A stretch of DNA of 64,000 nt from Jiella marina (GTDB lineage Bacteria; Pseudomonadota; Alphaproteobacteria; Rhizobiales; Rhizobiaceae). Location of the stretch: assembly GCF_024359545.1 (NCBI RefSeq), contig NZ_JAKQZG010000001.1:620001-684000 (forward strand), read 5' to 3'. Within the stretch, counting starts at the first letter, position 1. Every line of letters begins with the position of its first letter. Shown here piece after piece: positions 24,534-34,424 of this stretch. The position numbers and the translations under genes were made by a program. The notes under the pieces were generated by a model that was not told the origin of the DNA, did no database searches, and saw only the letters and a list, made by a program, of their open reading frames with translations.

Positions 24534-27500
24534 TCGCACCTTCGCGGCGTCAACCGGCTTACGCGGAATTGCAGGTCACCTCGCATTTCAGCTTTCTGCG
24601 CGGCGCCTCCTCGGCGGAGGAACTCTTCGCCACCGCCGCGCTGATGGGGATCGGGGCGCTCGGAATCACCGATCGCAATTCGCTCGCCGGCATCGTGCGC
24701 GCCCATCAGGCGGCGAAGGACACCGGGGTGCGCCTCGTCGTCGGCTGCCGGCTCGATCTGGCGGACAGCCTGCCGCTCCTCGTCTACCCAACCGATCTCG
24801 CCGCCTATGCCCGGCTTTGCCGGCTCTTGTCGCTGGGCAAGAAACGCGCCGGCAAGGGCGCGTGCCATCTCGAATGGGAGGATCTTGCGCGTTTCGAGAG
24901 CGGGCTCCTCGCCGTGCTCCTACCCGACGCGGCGAATGAGACTTGCATACGCGAACTCGACCGCCTGTCGGAAACGTTCGGCGACCGGGCCTATCTCGCG
25001 CTGACGCTCCGCCGGCGACCGGGCGACCGGCTGCGGCTTCATCGCCTGTCCAATCTGGCAGCCCAAAGGCGGGTGAGAACGATCGTCACCAACGACGTTC
25101 TCTTTCACGCGCCCTCAAGGCGCATCCTGCAGGATGTCGTCACCGCGATCCGCCACAATGTCACGATCGACGAGTTGGGCTTTCGCCGCGAGCGCCATGC
25201 CGACCGGCATCTGAAGCCGCCGGAAGAGATGCACCGGCTGTTTTCTCAGCATCCGGAGGCCCTCAACCGCACGATGGAGATCGTCGAGCGCTGCCGGTTC
25301 ACGCTAAACGACATTGCCTATCAATACCCGGAGGAGCGCGAAGACCCGGCGCTCACGCCCCAAGAAACGCTGGAAAAGCTCACCTGGGCGGGAGCGGCCG
25401 AGCATTATGTGGAGGGGGTGCCGGACGAGGTCCGCAAGAGCCTCGAACACGAGCTCGCGCTGATCGCCAAGCTCGAATACGCCCCCTATTTCCTGACGGT
25501 GCACTCCATCGTCCGCTTCGCACGGTCGCAGCAGATCCTGTGCCAAGGGCGCGGCTCGGCGGCGAACTCCGCCGTCTGCTTCGTGCTCGGCATCACCGCG
25601 ATCGACCCCAAGAGCATCAATCTCCTGTTCGAGCGCTTCGTCTCGGAGGAACGGCGCGAGCCGCCTGATATCGACGTCGACTTCGAACACCAGCGGCGCG
25701 AGGAGGTCATCCAGTGGATCTACGACACCTATGGGCGGGACCGGGCCGCCCTGTGCGCGACCGTCATCCGCTACCGCACCAAGGGGGCGCTACGCGATGT
25801 CGGCAAGGCGCTCGGCCTGCCGGAGGACGTGATTTCGACGATCTCCGCCCAGGTCTGGGGCTGGTCCGAGGGGCCCATCGACCCGAAGCACCTGAAGGAG
25901 GTCAACCTCAATCTCGACGATCGCCGGCTCCGGCTGGCGCTCGAGCTTGCGGGCGAACTTCGCGGCGCCCCGCGCCACCTGTCGCAGCATCCCGGAGGCT
26001 TCGTACTCACCCGCGACCGCCTCGACGATCTGGTGCCGATCGAGCCGGCGGCGATGGACGATCGCCAGGTGATCGAATGGGACAAGGACGACATCGATAT
26101 CCTGAAGTTCATGAAGGTCGACGTCCTGGCGCTGGGCATGCTCTCCTGCATGCGGCGCGGGCTCGATCTTCTAGCCGAGCACAAGGACGTCGAGCTTAGC
26201 CTCGCCTCGATCCCGGACGAGGACAAGAAGACCTATGCGATGATCCGGAAGGCCGACACGCTCGGCACCTTCCAGATCGAATCGCGGGCGCAAATGTCGA
26301 TGCTGCCGCGTCTCAAGCCCGACACCTATTACGACCTCGTCATCCAGGTCGCGATCGTGCGGCCGGGGCCGATCCAGGGCGACATGGTCCATCCCTATCT
26401 GCGTCGCCGCGAGGGCCTGGAACAGCCGGACTATCCGAAGCCGGAATTGCGGAAGGTTCTCGAAAAGACGCTCGGCGTGCCGCTTTTTCAGGAGCAGGCG
26501 ATGCGGGTGGCGATCGAATGCGCCGGCTTCACCCCGTCCGAAGCCGACAGTCTGCGCCGCTCCATGGCGACCTTCAAGATGACCGGCGGCGTTTCGGCCT
26601 TTCGCGACAAGCTCGTCGCCGGCATGGTCGAAAACGGCTACGAGCGGGACTTCGCAGAGCGCACCTTCCGCCAGCTCGAAGGCTTCGGCTCCTATGGCTT
26701 TCCCGAAAGCCACGCCGCCTCCTTCGCCAAGATCGCCTATGCCTCGGCCTGGCTGAAATGCCGACACCCGGACGTCTTCTGCACGGCCCTCCTCAATTCG
26801 CAGCCCATGGGCTTCTACGCCCCCGCCCAGATCGTCCGCGATGCGAAGGAGCATGGCGTGGAAATCCGGCCGGTCTGCGTGGTGAATTCGCAATGGGACT
26901 GCACTTTGGAGCCCTGTGAGCAGCTCGGTAACGGTCAAGGCGACTGCTTGAGGGTAGGAGCCGGCAGCGACGCTTCGATCTCCCCCCTTGCGGGGGAGAT
27001 GGGTGGCAACCCAGAGGGGGGTGCAGCGCCATCGGTTGGAGACCTGCCACTAGGGTACCCCCCTCTGCCCTGCCGGGCATCTCCCCCGCAAGGGGGGAGA
27101 TCAGGCCAATCGCCTAGCGCTGCTCTCTTCAACCAATCACCTGACGGAGACGATCATCGCCTAGCCGTCCGGCTCGGCCTGCGCATGGTGAAAGGGCTGT
27201 CCGAACGAGACGCGGCAGCGCTGGTCGCGGCGCGTGAGACCGCGCCGTTTTCATCGCCCGAAGCTCTCTGGCGTCGCACCCGCATTCCCGTCGCCGCCCT
27301 GACGAAAATCGCCGAAGCGGATGGCTTTTCGGCGCTCGGGCTCAATCGCCGCGAGGCGCTCTGGGCGGTCAAGGCGCTGCGCGATGCGCCGCTGCCGCTC
27401 TTTGCCGCGGCGGCGGAGCGGGAGGAGCGAGAGAGCGCGGAAACCCGAACCGACGAGTTCGCCGAACCCACCGTCAGCCTCCGCCCGATGACCAAAGGGG

Positions 27501-28072
27501 CGGAGGTCGTCGGCGACTACCGCCATGTCGGCCTGTCGCTCCGCGAACATCCGGTGAGCTTCCTGCGCCAGGATCTGAAGAAGCGCCGGATGATCCCCTG
27601 TGCCGAGGCGATGGCCGCGCCGGGCGGGCGCTGGGTGGAGGCGGCGGGGCTGGTGCTGGTGCGCCAGCGGCCCGGCAGCGCCAAGGGCGTGATGTTCATC
27701 ACCATGGAGGACGAGAGCGGCATCGCCAATCTGGTGATCTGGCCGAAAGTGTTCGAGAAGTACCGCCGCATCGTCCTGACCGCCAGCATGATCGCGGCGA
27801 CCGGGCGCATTCAGCGCGAGGGCGATGTGGTGCATCTCGTGGTGCACAGGCTCGCCGATCTCTCACGAGACCTCGCCTCTGTCGGCGATCGCGGCGGCGT
27901 CGCGCCGCCACCGGCCTTTCCCCTGCCACATGGGCGCGGCGACGAGTTCCACCACGGCTCGCCGACGCCGGATCCGCGCGACAAGGCGCAAAAGGCAACG
28001 CGCACCCGCGATATCTATATCCGTGACCTGCCTCTCAACACGATCCGGGTGAAATCGCGGAATTTTCACTGA
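24530..28072 (+). CDS. dnaE2: Error-prone DNA polymerase DnaE2 with in-frame palindromic insert
   Basis: 1180 residues from the ATG at 24530 that overlaps the imuB stop. The PHP domain starts at [13 protein letters not shown]. The C-family polymerase core includes [19 protein letters not shown] and [16 protein letters not shown] with the catalytic aspartates. OB-fold and C-terminal [14 protein letters not shown] and VKSRNFH follow. DnaE2 carries out translesion synthesis in the SOS response. It is about 90 residues longer than usual. About 77 extra residues (roughly 795-871) lie between the [10 protein letters not shown] and [17 protein letters not shown] segments and are encoded by a palindromic repeat (separate entry). 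Frame and downstream motifs are intact, so the protein may be functional. Confidence 0.93.
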   Translation: MIAPSRRQPAYAELQVTSHFSFLRGASSAEELFATAALMGIGALGITDRNSLAGIVRAHQAAKDTGVRLVVGCRLDLADSLPLLVYPTDLAAYARLCRLLSLGKKRAGKGACHLEWEDLARFESGLLAVLLPDAANETCIRELDRLSETFGDRAYLALTLRRRPGDRLRLHRLSNLAAQRRVRTIVTNDVLFHAPSRRILQDVVTAIRHNVTIDELGFRRERHADRHLKPPEEMHRLFSQHPEALNRTMEIVERCRFTLNDIAYQYPEEREDPALTPQETLEKLTWAGAAEHYVEGVPDEVRKSLEHELALIAKLEYAPYFLTVHSIVRFARSQQILCQGRGSAANSAVCFVLGITAIDPKSINLLFERFVSEERREPPDIDVDFEHQRREEVIQWIYDTYGRDRAALCATVIRYRTKGALRDVGKALGLPEDVISTISAQVWGWSEGPIDPKHLKEVNLNLDDRRLRLALELAGELRGAPRHLSQHPGGFVLTRDRLDDLVPIEPAAMDDRQVIEWDKDDIDILKFMKVDVLALGMLSCMRRGLDLLAEHKDVELSLASIPDEDKKTYAMIRKADTLGTFQIESRAQMSMLPRLKPDTYYDLVIQVAIVRPGPIQGDMVHPYLRRREGLEQPDYPKPELRKVLEKTLGVPLFQEQAMRVAIECAGFTPSEADSLRRSMATFKMTGGVSAFRDKLVAGMVENGYERDFAERTFRQLEGFGSYGFPESHAASFAKIAYASAWLKCRHPDVFCTALLNSQPMGFYAPAQIVRDAKEHGVEIRPVCVVNSQWDCTLEPCEQLGNGQGDCLRVGAGSDASISPLAGEMGGNPEGGAAPSVGDLPLGYPPLPCRASPPQGGRSGQSPSAALFNQSPDGDDHRLAVRLGLRMVKGLSERDAAALVAARETAPFSSPEALWRRTRIPVAALTKIAEADGFSALGLNRREALWAVKALRDAPLPLFAAAAEREERESAETRTDEFAEPTVSLRPMTKGAEVVGDYRHVGLSLREHPVSFLRQDLKKRRMIPCAEAMAAPGGRWVEAAGLVLVRQRPGSAKGVMFITMEDESGIANLVIWPKVFEKYRRIVLTASMIAATGRIQREGDVVHLVVHRLADLSRDLASVGDRGGVAPPPAFPLPHGRGDEFHHGSPTPDPRDKAQKATRTRDIYIRDLPLNTIRVKSRNFH
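26977..27102. repeat. Palindromic repeat element inside dnaE2
   Basis: A 25-bp perfect inverted repeat (26977-27001 and 27078-27102) encloses 76 bp that contain a second complementary pair (CAGAGGGGGGT with ACCCCCCTCTG). The arms have the CTCCCCC...GGGGGAGAT character of intergenic palindromic repeats common in Hyphomicrobiales genomes. Here the element is translated in frame within dnaE2. The extra non-family coding sequence extends somewhat beyond the arms, to about 26913-27143. Confidence 0.9.
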
Positions 28073-28098
28073 TCATGGCAATTCCGACGGCCCGAGAA

Positions 28099-29931
28099 TT
28101 ATCGCCAGAGCGCCACCTTCATTGCCTTCTCCCGACCACGAATCGAGACCACCTCCCAGCGCTCGGGTTCTCGGCCCTTGAGCGGGCCGGCCGCAGCCCA
28201 CAGCTCCTCCGAAATCGCCATGCTCGCGCCGCCATGCTCCTTGGCCACCTCCATCAGACGACTTGCGACATTCACGCTGTCGCCGGTGGCGGTGATGTGC
28301 TGCTGCTCGTCATGGCCGAGCCGCGACATCACCACGGGGCCGTAATGCGCGCCGACACGCACGCCGGTGAGGCGCGTCTCGCTGCCCCGCTCGGCGATCC
28401 ATTTGCGCACGGTCTCGATCATGCCGAAGCTCGCGGCGACTGCGTTGGCGGCGTCCGTGTCATGGGCTTCTGGCAAGCCGAAGACGACCATCGCACCATC
28501 GCCCATGAAGCTCAGGACCACGCCGTCCCGCGGCACGATCTCCTCGACGACGAGCGTGTGGAATTCCTTCAGGAGTTCTCGTGTGCCCGACGCGCCGAGC
28601 CGCTCGCTCATGCCGGTAAAGCCTGCCAGATCGATGAACACGATCGCCGCGTTTCGCTCTTCCGGTACCATCAGAAAATCAGGATTGGCCGCAATATGGA
28701 CCGCCAGCGCCCGCGGCTGGAACCGGCGCAAGGCCGCTTCGGATTCGGCGAGCGCCCTCGCGACACGCCGGTCCTGAAACTGCCGGATCGACCCGGCCAG
28801 CGCGACCGGCGGAACAAAGGCCGCGACCGGCAGGACGGCGGCGAACCAGACGCCCTGAAAAAACTGCAAGATGACGAAGCCCAGCCAGACCAGCAACAGC
28901 CCGATCGCCGCCAGAAGGCCGTAAGGCAAGGGAACGAGACCAACGATCAGCACCCCGATCACAGCCAGGCAAAGGGCCGCGACGGCATCGACCTTGCGCA
29001 CGAAGTTCGTACGAAGCGGTGACGTGCCTTCGAGCAGATTGGCCGCAGCCGTGGCCAAAACCTCGACACCCGGCAGGCCTGGGTCGAACGGAGTCGAAAA
29101 GCTGTCGCCAACGGCCGTGGCGGTAACGCCCAGAAAGACCAGCTTGCCGGAAAGCTCGGGCACATTTGCGTCGAACAGTCGAGTCGCGCTGACCGTCTTG
29201 ATCTGCCCGCTCGGGCCGTAAAAGCGCAGCGGCAAGTGCCATCCGAGGTCGAGAGCCCGAGCGGTTTCCCCGAGCCGAACCGATTCACGCGAAAGGACAG
29301 GATCGCTGCCCACGAAGAGCCCGGCAGCCTGCAAGACCAGTGACGGCGTCGGCCCCTCCGCGGTCAGGACGAACAGAGGAATGTGGCGCGGCGTGCCGGC
29401 CCGGTCGCTGGAAAGATTGACGAGGCCGGTTCTGGCCGACTGGCTGAACATCGGCAGAGGCGACAGGACACTGGCCGCGCGTGGCACCAGCCTGGCAGCA
29501 CCGCGCGGAAAGGAGGCGGCTTGGGCAACGACGGCGTTCGATCCCGCCAGTGCCTGAGCCAGAGCCGCATCCGCAGGGGATTCGCCCGCTTCGAGGAACA
29601 GCATGTCGATCGCCACCGCCCGCGCACCGCTCGCGCCGACATTGTCTATGATCCGGGCGAGACGGCCGCGATCGATCGGGTAACGCCCCTCCTGATGGAC
29701 GGTCGCATCGTCGATCGCCACGACGACGATATTCTGGGGCGGCGGCAACTCCCCTGCCATCAAGAGCCGCCAATCGAAACTGGTCGCCTCCAGCCGATCG
29801 AGCTGTCCTCCCACCCCTTCGACATGACCGAGCACCAGCCAGCCGGCCCAACCCCCCGCCACTAGGGCAAGGAGCAGGGTGATCAGCCAGGGCAGTCTTG
29901 CGGTCTGCCGGCTCGGTCGCCTAGCGGGCAA
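28099..29931 (-). CDS. CHASE2-domain adenylate/guanylate cyclase
   Basis: 610 residues. An N-terminal membrane helix (about 13-33) is followed by an extracytoplasmic CHASE2 sensor domain (VVAIDDATVHQEGRYPIDRGRLARII, FLGVTATAVGDSFSTPFD). Three helices follow at about 310-380. The C-terminus is a class III cyclase domain with both metal aspartates, in FIDLAGFT and FMGDGAMVVFG, and the SVNVASRLME helix. It probably makes cAMP in response to an envelope signal. Its start overlaps the end of the FecR-domain gene by 11 bp, a pairing found repeatedly with CHASE2 cyclases. Confidence 0.93.
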   Translation of the reverse strand: MPARRPSRQTARLPWLITLLLALVAGGWAGWLVLGHVEGVGGQLDRLEATSFDWRLLMAGELPPPQNIVVVAIDDATVHQEGRYPIDRGRLARIIDNVGASGARAVAIDMLFLEAGESPADAALAQALAGSNAVVAQAASFPRGAARLVPRAASVLSPLPMFSQSARTGLVNLSSDRAGTPRHIPLFVLTAEGPTPSLVLQAAGLFVGSDPVLSRESVRLGETARALDLGWHLPLRFYGPSGQIKTVSATRLFDANVPELSGKLVFLGVTATAVGDSFSTPFDPGLPGVEVLATAAANLLEGTSPLRTNFVRKVDAVAALCLAVIGVLIVGLVPLPYGLLAAIGLLLVWLGFVILQFFQGVWFAAVLPVAAFVPPVALAGSIRQFQDRRVARALAESEAALRRFQPRALAVHIAANPDFLMVPEERNAAIVFIDLAGFTGMSERLGASGTRELLKEFHTLVVEEIVPRDGVVLSFMGDGAMVVFGLPEAHDTDAANAVAASFGMIETVRKWIAERGSETRLTGVRVGAHYGPVVMSRLGHDEQQHITATGDSVNVASRLMEVAKEHGGASMAISEELWAAAGPLKGREPERWEVVSIRGREKAMKVALWR

Positions 29932-30472
29932 AGCGAGCCAGGAGCGCGTCGACCCGCTGCTGGGGCCATTGCCGCACCGTCATCGGCTCGCCGGGCGCGA
30001 CGTCGACCCCCTCGCCTGGATTCAAGACGACCGTATCCGAGCCGTCGAGCCGCGAAACGTCGACCGACCCTTCAACGACGAACACCGAGGTTGAGCCTTC
30101 GTCCACATCCACGAGAAAAGTCGTGCCGCGCACGGTCGCGATCGCATGCGGCGTCAGAATCTGAAAGGAGGAACGCGGTTCGACATCGATCAGAATCGCC
30201 TGATCTGTCACCGTCACCGACTGGGAGGGGTCCGACCCCGAAACGGCTTCCGCCGCCTCGGCCTCGATGATCAGGCCGTTCCCGCAGTCGAACACCTGCC
30301 GCTCCGGGTCGGATGCGGTGGTCAAGGAGCATCCCGGCATCTCCTGGGCGCGAACCGGAGCCGAAAACGACGACGCGGCCAAAAGCGCGCCCGCGATCGC
30401 CACCATCACAGCAGGTCGCGCCATGAGGCGGCGAATCTTCAAAAGCCTCGCGTACCAGATCCCAGACACCAT
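29921..30472 (-). CDS. Secreted FecR-domain protein
   Basis: 183 residues from the ATG at 30472, which has a GGAG site five bases upstream. A far longer open frame runs on to 32317 but is antisense to the polyprenyl glycosylphosphotransferase and I reject it. A basic start plus hydrophobic stretch ends near PVRAQE, a clear signal peptide. The FecR-type core is seen in SSFQILTPHAIATVRGTTFLVDV and TSVFVVEGSVDVSR, ending with NPGEGVDVAPGEP. It is probably a periplasmic partner of the CHASE2 cyclase that it overlaps. Confidence 0.87.
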   Translation of the reverse strand: MVSGIWYARLLKIRRLMARPAVMVAIAGALLAASSFSAPVRAQEMPGCSLTTASDPERQVFDCGNGLIIEAEAAEAVSGSDPSQSVTVTDQAILIDVEPRSSFQILTPHAIATVRGTTFLVDVDEGSTSVFVVEGSVDVSRLDGSDTVVLNPGEGVDVAPGEPMTVRQWPQQRVDALLARFAR

Positions 30473-30721
30473 CAATTCTCCAGAGCCGTTGGCGCCCCGC
30501 CATGCACATCGAATGTGCGCTGACCTTACGACAGATGAGGGTTGAAAGCCATGCGTGAGGCGGCATGCACGGCGCCTGATCTTTTGCGGCAACCGATTCT
30601 TAGAGCCTTCGGCGTAGGATTGGGCCTGTCCGGTCCGATCATCCGGCCCGCCTGCCCCCTGGCGGACCCCAGAAACGGCCGGGCACCAACGACACCTTGG
30701 CCCGGCTTGGACGTGAGGCAC

Positions 30722-32260
30722 ATGAGCGATATCGATCACGCCCTGCCCTTTTCCAAAGACGCGATCAGACGGTTTCAGTCGGAAACGCCGATGGCTGCCG
30801 AGACCGTGGAACTGAATTCCCAGGCTTTGAGCGCGATCGCGCATCTGCGCGACGACTTCGTCAGCCCCCGAATGCTCTGCGGCATCTGGCGGGGGGTGGA
30901 ACTCGGCCTTTTTCTGATCGCGGGCCTTGTGACGCTTGTTCTGGGCGAAGCCGATCTGAGCGATGTCCGGCTGAGCCAGATCGGCGTCGTGCTTCTGGGT
31001 TCCATCCTGGGTGTCGCCGCGATCGAAGGCGTTCACGGATATGAGCTGACATTCCTTCGCGGGCCGATCTCCAAATTCTGGCGCATCGTGCTCGGCTGGG
31101 GCCTCACGGTCGGCCTTCTGACGACCGCACTTGCCCTGTTCGGGGCCGAACTGCTTGCCGGAGGCGAGTTCTTCGCATGGTTCGCCCTCGCGCTCGCGGC
31201 CATCGCCCTTGGCCGGCTCGTTCTGAAATGGAAGCTGCGGGAGTGGGCACGCAACGGCCGCATGGAGCGCCGGGCGCTGATCGTGGGCGGCGGAACCAAT
31301 GCGGAAAAGCTGATCCGCGGCCTGGAGATGCAGCCCGGGAACGACATCCGAATCTGCGGCATCTTCGACGACCGCGATGACCGGCGCTCTCCGCCGCTGG
31401 TCGCCGGCTATCCGAAACTCGGCACGATCGCCGAGCTCGTCGAATTCGCCCGTCGCACCCGCATCGACATGCTGATCGTGACGCTGCCGCTGTCGGCGGA
31501 AAAGCGACTGCTGACGCTGTTGAAGCAGCTCTGGATCCTGCCCCTCGACATCCGCCTGTCGGCGCATTCGACCGAAATGAAGTTTCGGCCGCGCAGCTAT
31601 TCCGCCCTGGGCGATCTGCCGCTGATCAACGTGTTCGACCGGCCGCTGGCCGATTGGGACGCCATCGCCAAGCGCGTCCTCGACCTGGTTGTGGCCACGG
31701 TGGCCATCGTGCTCTTGTCGCCCCTGCTTCTGGCGACCGCGATCGCCGTACGGCTCGACTCGCCTGGCCCGGTCATCTTTCGGCAGAAGCGGCACGGCTT
31801 CAACAATCAGGTGGTCGAGGTCTTCAAGTTTCGATCGCTCTATCACGAGATGAGCGATCCGGACGCGAGGCAGGTCGTGACCAAGAACGACAAGCGCGTG
31901 ACCCGGGTCGGCGGCTTCATCCGCAAGACCTCGATCGACGAACTCCCCCAGCTCTTCAACGTTCTGCGCGGCGATCTGTCGATCGTCGGACCCCGTCCCC
32001 ATGCGGTCCATGCGCTGTCGAGCCGCAACGAGACCTTCACCGAGATCGTCGACGGCTATTTCGGCCGTCACAAGGTGAAGCCCGGCATCACCGGCTGGGC
32101 GCAGGTCAATGGCTGGCGCGGCGAGATCGACGATCCGGCGAAGCTCACCAAACGATTCGAATACGACCTCGAATATATCGAGAACTGGTCGCTGCTCTTC
32201 GACCTTTACATCATCGCGATGACCCCGATCAGCCTGCTCAAGACCGAAGCGGCGTACTGA
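30722..32260 (+). CDS. Exopolysaccharide priming polyprenyl glycosylphosphotransferase
   Basis: 512 residues from the ATG at 30722 (GAGG five bases upstream). About four N-terminal membrane helices, a nucleotide-binding-like middle (RRALIVGGGTNAEKLIRGLE), a further helix at about 320-345, and a C-terminal bacterial sugar transferase domain: SPGPVIFRQKRHGFNNQVVEVFKFRSL, KTSIDELPQLFNVLRGDLSIVGPRPH and KPGITGWAQVNGWRGE are all conserved. It transfers a sugar phosphate, often glucose-1-phosphate, to undecaprenyl phosphate to begin exopolysaccharide units. No other polysaccharide genes are adjacent. It is divergent from the FecR/cyclase pair. Confidence 0.94.
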   Translation: MSDIDHALPFSKDAIRRFQSETPMAAETVELNSQALSAIAHLRDDFVSPRMLCGIWRGVELGLFLIAGLVTLVLGEADLSDVRLSQIGVVLLGSILGVAAIEGVHGYELTFLRGPISKFWRIVLGWGLTVGLLTTALALFGAELLAGGEFFAWFALALAAIALGRLVLKWKLREWARNGRMERRALIVGGGTNAEKLIRGLEMQPGNDIRICGIFDDRDDRRSPPLVAGYPKLGTIAELVEFARRTRIDMLIVTLPLSAEKRLLTLLKQLWILPLDIRLSAHSTEMKFRPRSYSALGDLPLINVFDRPLADWDAIAKRVLDLVVATVAIVLLSPLLLATAIAVRLDSPGPVIFRQKRHGFNNQVVEVFKFRSLYHEMSDPDARQVVTKNDKRVTRVGGFIRKTSIDELPQLFNVLRGDLSIVGPRPHAVHALSSRNETFTEIVDGYFGRHKVKPGITGWAQVNGWRGEIDDPAKLTKRFEYDLEYIENWSLLFDLYIIAMTPISLLKTEAAY

Positions 32261-32397
32261 CCACGCCTTCCCCTCTCTGCCTCGTTCCTGACCCATCGGG
32301 GCTGTGACGGGGAACACAGCTCTAAGCCTTCCACTGCCTTAGCGTCTCCTCATCGAAGAACGGCCGCGGCCACGAGGGGCACAAGGGAGGCAGGGAG

Positions 32398-32595
32398 ATG
32401 AAGGGACATTTCAGCAATTTCCACCGGATCTTTCTCTCGGTGTTCCTGCTTGCCCAGATCGGCGGCTTCCACGGCGAACCCGTCAACGGCGTCCGCCGCG
32501 CGGTCGAGATCCTCTCCGGTCAGAAATCCGTCGCACTGATCCCGGCCCCCGAAGGCATCGCCATCATCTGGAGCGACACGGTCGACGCGCATTGA
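32398..32595 (+). CDS. Small hypothetical protein
   Basis: 65 residues. A strong GGGAGG site at 32385-32390 precedes the ATG. A hydrophobic segment (RIFLSVFLLAQIGGF) at about residues 10-24 could be a signal or anchor. No family recognised. It lies 137 bp after the glycosylphosphotransferase gene and ends 40 bp before the convergent dusA stop. The evidence is the ribosome site and length only. Confidence 0.5.
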   Translation: MKGHFSNFHRIFLSVFLLAQIGGFHGEPVNGVRRAVEILSGQKSVALIPAPEGIAIIWSDTVDAH

Positions 32596-32635
32596 GAATT
32601 CATCCGCAGGGGTGTTCTTGGAGAGAAGCCCCCGA

Positions 32636-33655
32636 TCAGGCCGCTTCGACCTTCGACTCGTCGAGCCTGACAGCCTGGAACGCCTCGCGAATGAGGTCCG
32701 GCCGCGCGTCCGGGCGGGTGGAATTTTCCGACAGGATCTGGCGCCAGCGCCGGGCGCCGGGCTTTCCCGAGAACAGTCCGGTCATGTGGCGCGTCACCTG
32801 ATTGAGGCGCCCGCCTTTCGCCATGTGCCCGGCCGCATAGTCGATCATGGTCTCGATCAAGGCGGCATGATCGATCGGACGCGCCTCGTCGCCATGAAAG
32901 GCCGCGTCCACTTCGGCAAGGATGTCCGGCGTCTGGTAGGCGGCCCGCCCAAGCATCACGCCATCGAGGCCGTGCGATTGCGACAGGGCGTCATCGATGG
33001 TGCGCAGACCCCCGTTCAATCCGACGAACATGCCGCCCAACCGAGCTTTCAGCCGGTGGACACGGTCATAGTCGAGTGGCGGGATATCGCGATTCTCGCG
33101 GGGACTCAGCCCTTCGAGCCAGGCCTTGCGGGCGTGCACCCAGATGCCGGCGACGCCGGCCGAGACCGCCGCATCAGCGAGCGCATCAAGCGCCGTTTCG
33201 ATGTCCTGATCGTCAACGCCGAGACGACATTTGACCGTCACCGGGACGGCACCAGCGCTCTCGACCATCGCGGCCAGACACTCGCCCACGAGGTTGGGCT
33301 CGCGCATCAGACAGGCGCCGAACGTGCCGGACTGTACGCGATCCGACGGGCAGCCGACATTGAGATTGATCTCGTCATAGCCCCACGCCGCCGCCATCGC
33401 CGTGGCCTTTGCAAGCCGCTCCGGGTCCGAGCCGCCGATCTGGATCACGACGGGATACTCGACCGGATCGAAGCCGAGCAGACGCTCACGATCGCCATGG
33501 AGAATCGCCTGATCGACGATCATTTCCGTGAACAGCCGGGCATGCCGGCTGAGTTGCCGGTGGAAGAACCGGCAATGACGATCGGTCCAGTCGATCATCG
33601 GCGCAACGGCGAAAAGCCGGTGTCCTTCAGATTCGTACGGGTCCTGCGTCGTCAT
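32636..33655 (-). CDS. dusA: tRNA-dihydrouridine synthase A
   Basis: 339 residues. It reduces uridines in the D-loop of tRNAs (U20/U20a in the DusA group) using FMN. The start APMIDWTDRHCRFFHRQLSRHA is DusA-specific. The catalytic cysteine lies in NLNVGCPSDRVQSGTFGACLM, the FMN contact motifs TVKCRLGVDD and GLNGGL follow, and GVMLGRAAYQTP is near the end of the barrel. It stands alone between a small gene and tRNA-Cys. Confidence 0.95.
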   Translation of the reverse strand: MTTQDPYESEGHRLFAVAPMIDWTDRHCRFFHRQLSRHARLFTEMIVDQAILHGDRERLLGFDPVEYPVVIQIGGSDPERLAKATAMAAAWGYDEINLNVGCPSDRVQSGTFGACLMREPNLVGECLAAMVESAGAVPVTVKCRLGVDDQDIETALDALADAAVSAGVAGIWVHARKAWLEGLSPRENRDIPPLDYDRVHRLKARLGGMFVGLNGGLRTIDDALSQSHGLDGVMLGRAAYQTPDILAEVDAAFHGDEARPIDHAALIETMIDYAAGHMAKGGRLNQVTRHMTGLFSGKPGARRWRQILSENSTRPDARPDLIREAFQAVRLDESKVEAA

Positions 33656-33846
33656 GATGGATGCCGGATCTCAGGGATGTCTGGTCTTCGAATTCGGCCC
33701 GCGTGGATGGGTCTGCCGGATCTCACGCTGCGCTAATGAGATTTCGCGGAAAGAACCACCATAGTGCTCATGGATCACGGCACTTCCCCAGTGATCCGGA
33801 AATCGTGCCGAGCACCTGCTCGAGCCGGCATGAGCTGGCAGTGAAT

Positions 33847-33920
33847 TGGAGGCCTCGGCCGGAATCGAACCGGCGTGCAAGGATTTGCAGTCCTCTGCGT
33901 AACCACTCCGCCACGAGGCC
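33847..33920 (-). tRNA. tRNA-Cys (anticodon GCA)
   Basis: A 74-nt cloverleaf on the minus strand: acceptor GGCCTCG/CGAGGCC, anticodon loop CTGCAAA with GCA, T-loop TTCGATT, encoded CCA at 33847-33849. Confidence 0.96.
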
Positions 33921-34013
33921 CCGTGGGCGCTCTACCTACTGACTTGCCTCAGCCTTCGCAAGGGGGAGAACGCCGCCGGTGGAAATTGTTGTGAACCGGC
34001 TGAGGGGATGCGG

Positions 34014-34319
34014 TCAGAGTGCGCCCATGACCTTGGCGTTGAAGCCGAAAACCTTGCGGTCGCCGCGCAGGGGCACGAGGTTCACCTCCCGGGTCTGGCC
34101 GGGCTCGAAGCGGACCGCCGTTCCGGCAGCGATGTCGAGGCGCATGCCGTGGGCGGTCTCCCGATCGAACTGAAGAGCCGGATTGGTCTCGGCGAAATGA
34201 TAGTGACTGCCGACCTGAATGGGCCGGTCGCCGGTATTGCTGACGGTCACCGTCTGAGCTGTCTGACCCTCGTTGAGCGTGATGTCGCCGTCGACCGTGA
34301 TGATTTCACCGGGGATCAT
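34014..34319 (-). CDS. ureB: Urease beta subunit, orphan
   Basis: 101 residues from the ATG at 34319, which has a GGAGG ribosome site. The family pattern is complete: [64 protein letters not shown] and [10 protein letters not shown]. UreB packs with UreA and the catalytic UreC in urease. Neither ureA nor ureC is adjacent: the next feature downstream is tRNA-Cys. The only urease-linked neighbour is ureJ, 105 bp upstream. It may serve a urease encoded elsewhere or be left over from a broken cluster. Confidence 0.93.
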   Translation of the reverse strand: MIPGEIITVDGDITLNEGQTAQTVTVSNTGDRPIQVGSHYHFAETNPALQFDRETAHGMRLDIAAGTAVRFEPGQTREVNLVPLRGDRKVFGFNAKVMGAL

Positions 34320-34424
34320 GAGCAACCTCCTCTGGGGGCCGACAACCGAAAAGCCGTGCATTGCGCTCTGTCTCGAGCGTGATTCACCCGGCAGAGCAAA
34401 CCGCCGGGTGAATGAACCTGCCTG

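Noticed and set aside
26977-27102. Palindrome in dnaE2 as a transcription terminator
   Set aside because: It is inside an intact coding frame, has no T-run, and both sides encode conserved DnaE2 blocks.
30473-32317. Open frame that would extend the FecR gene to a 798-residue protein
   Set aside because: It is antisense to the well-supported polyprenyl glycosylphosphotransferase, has no family features, and the FecR gene has its own start, ribosome site and signal peptide at 30472.
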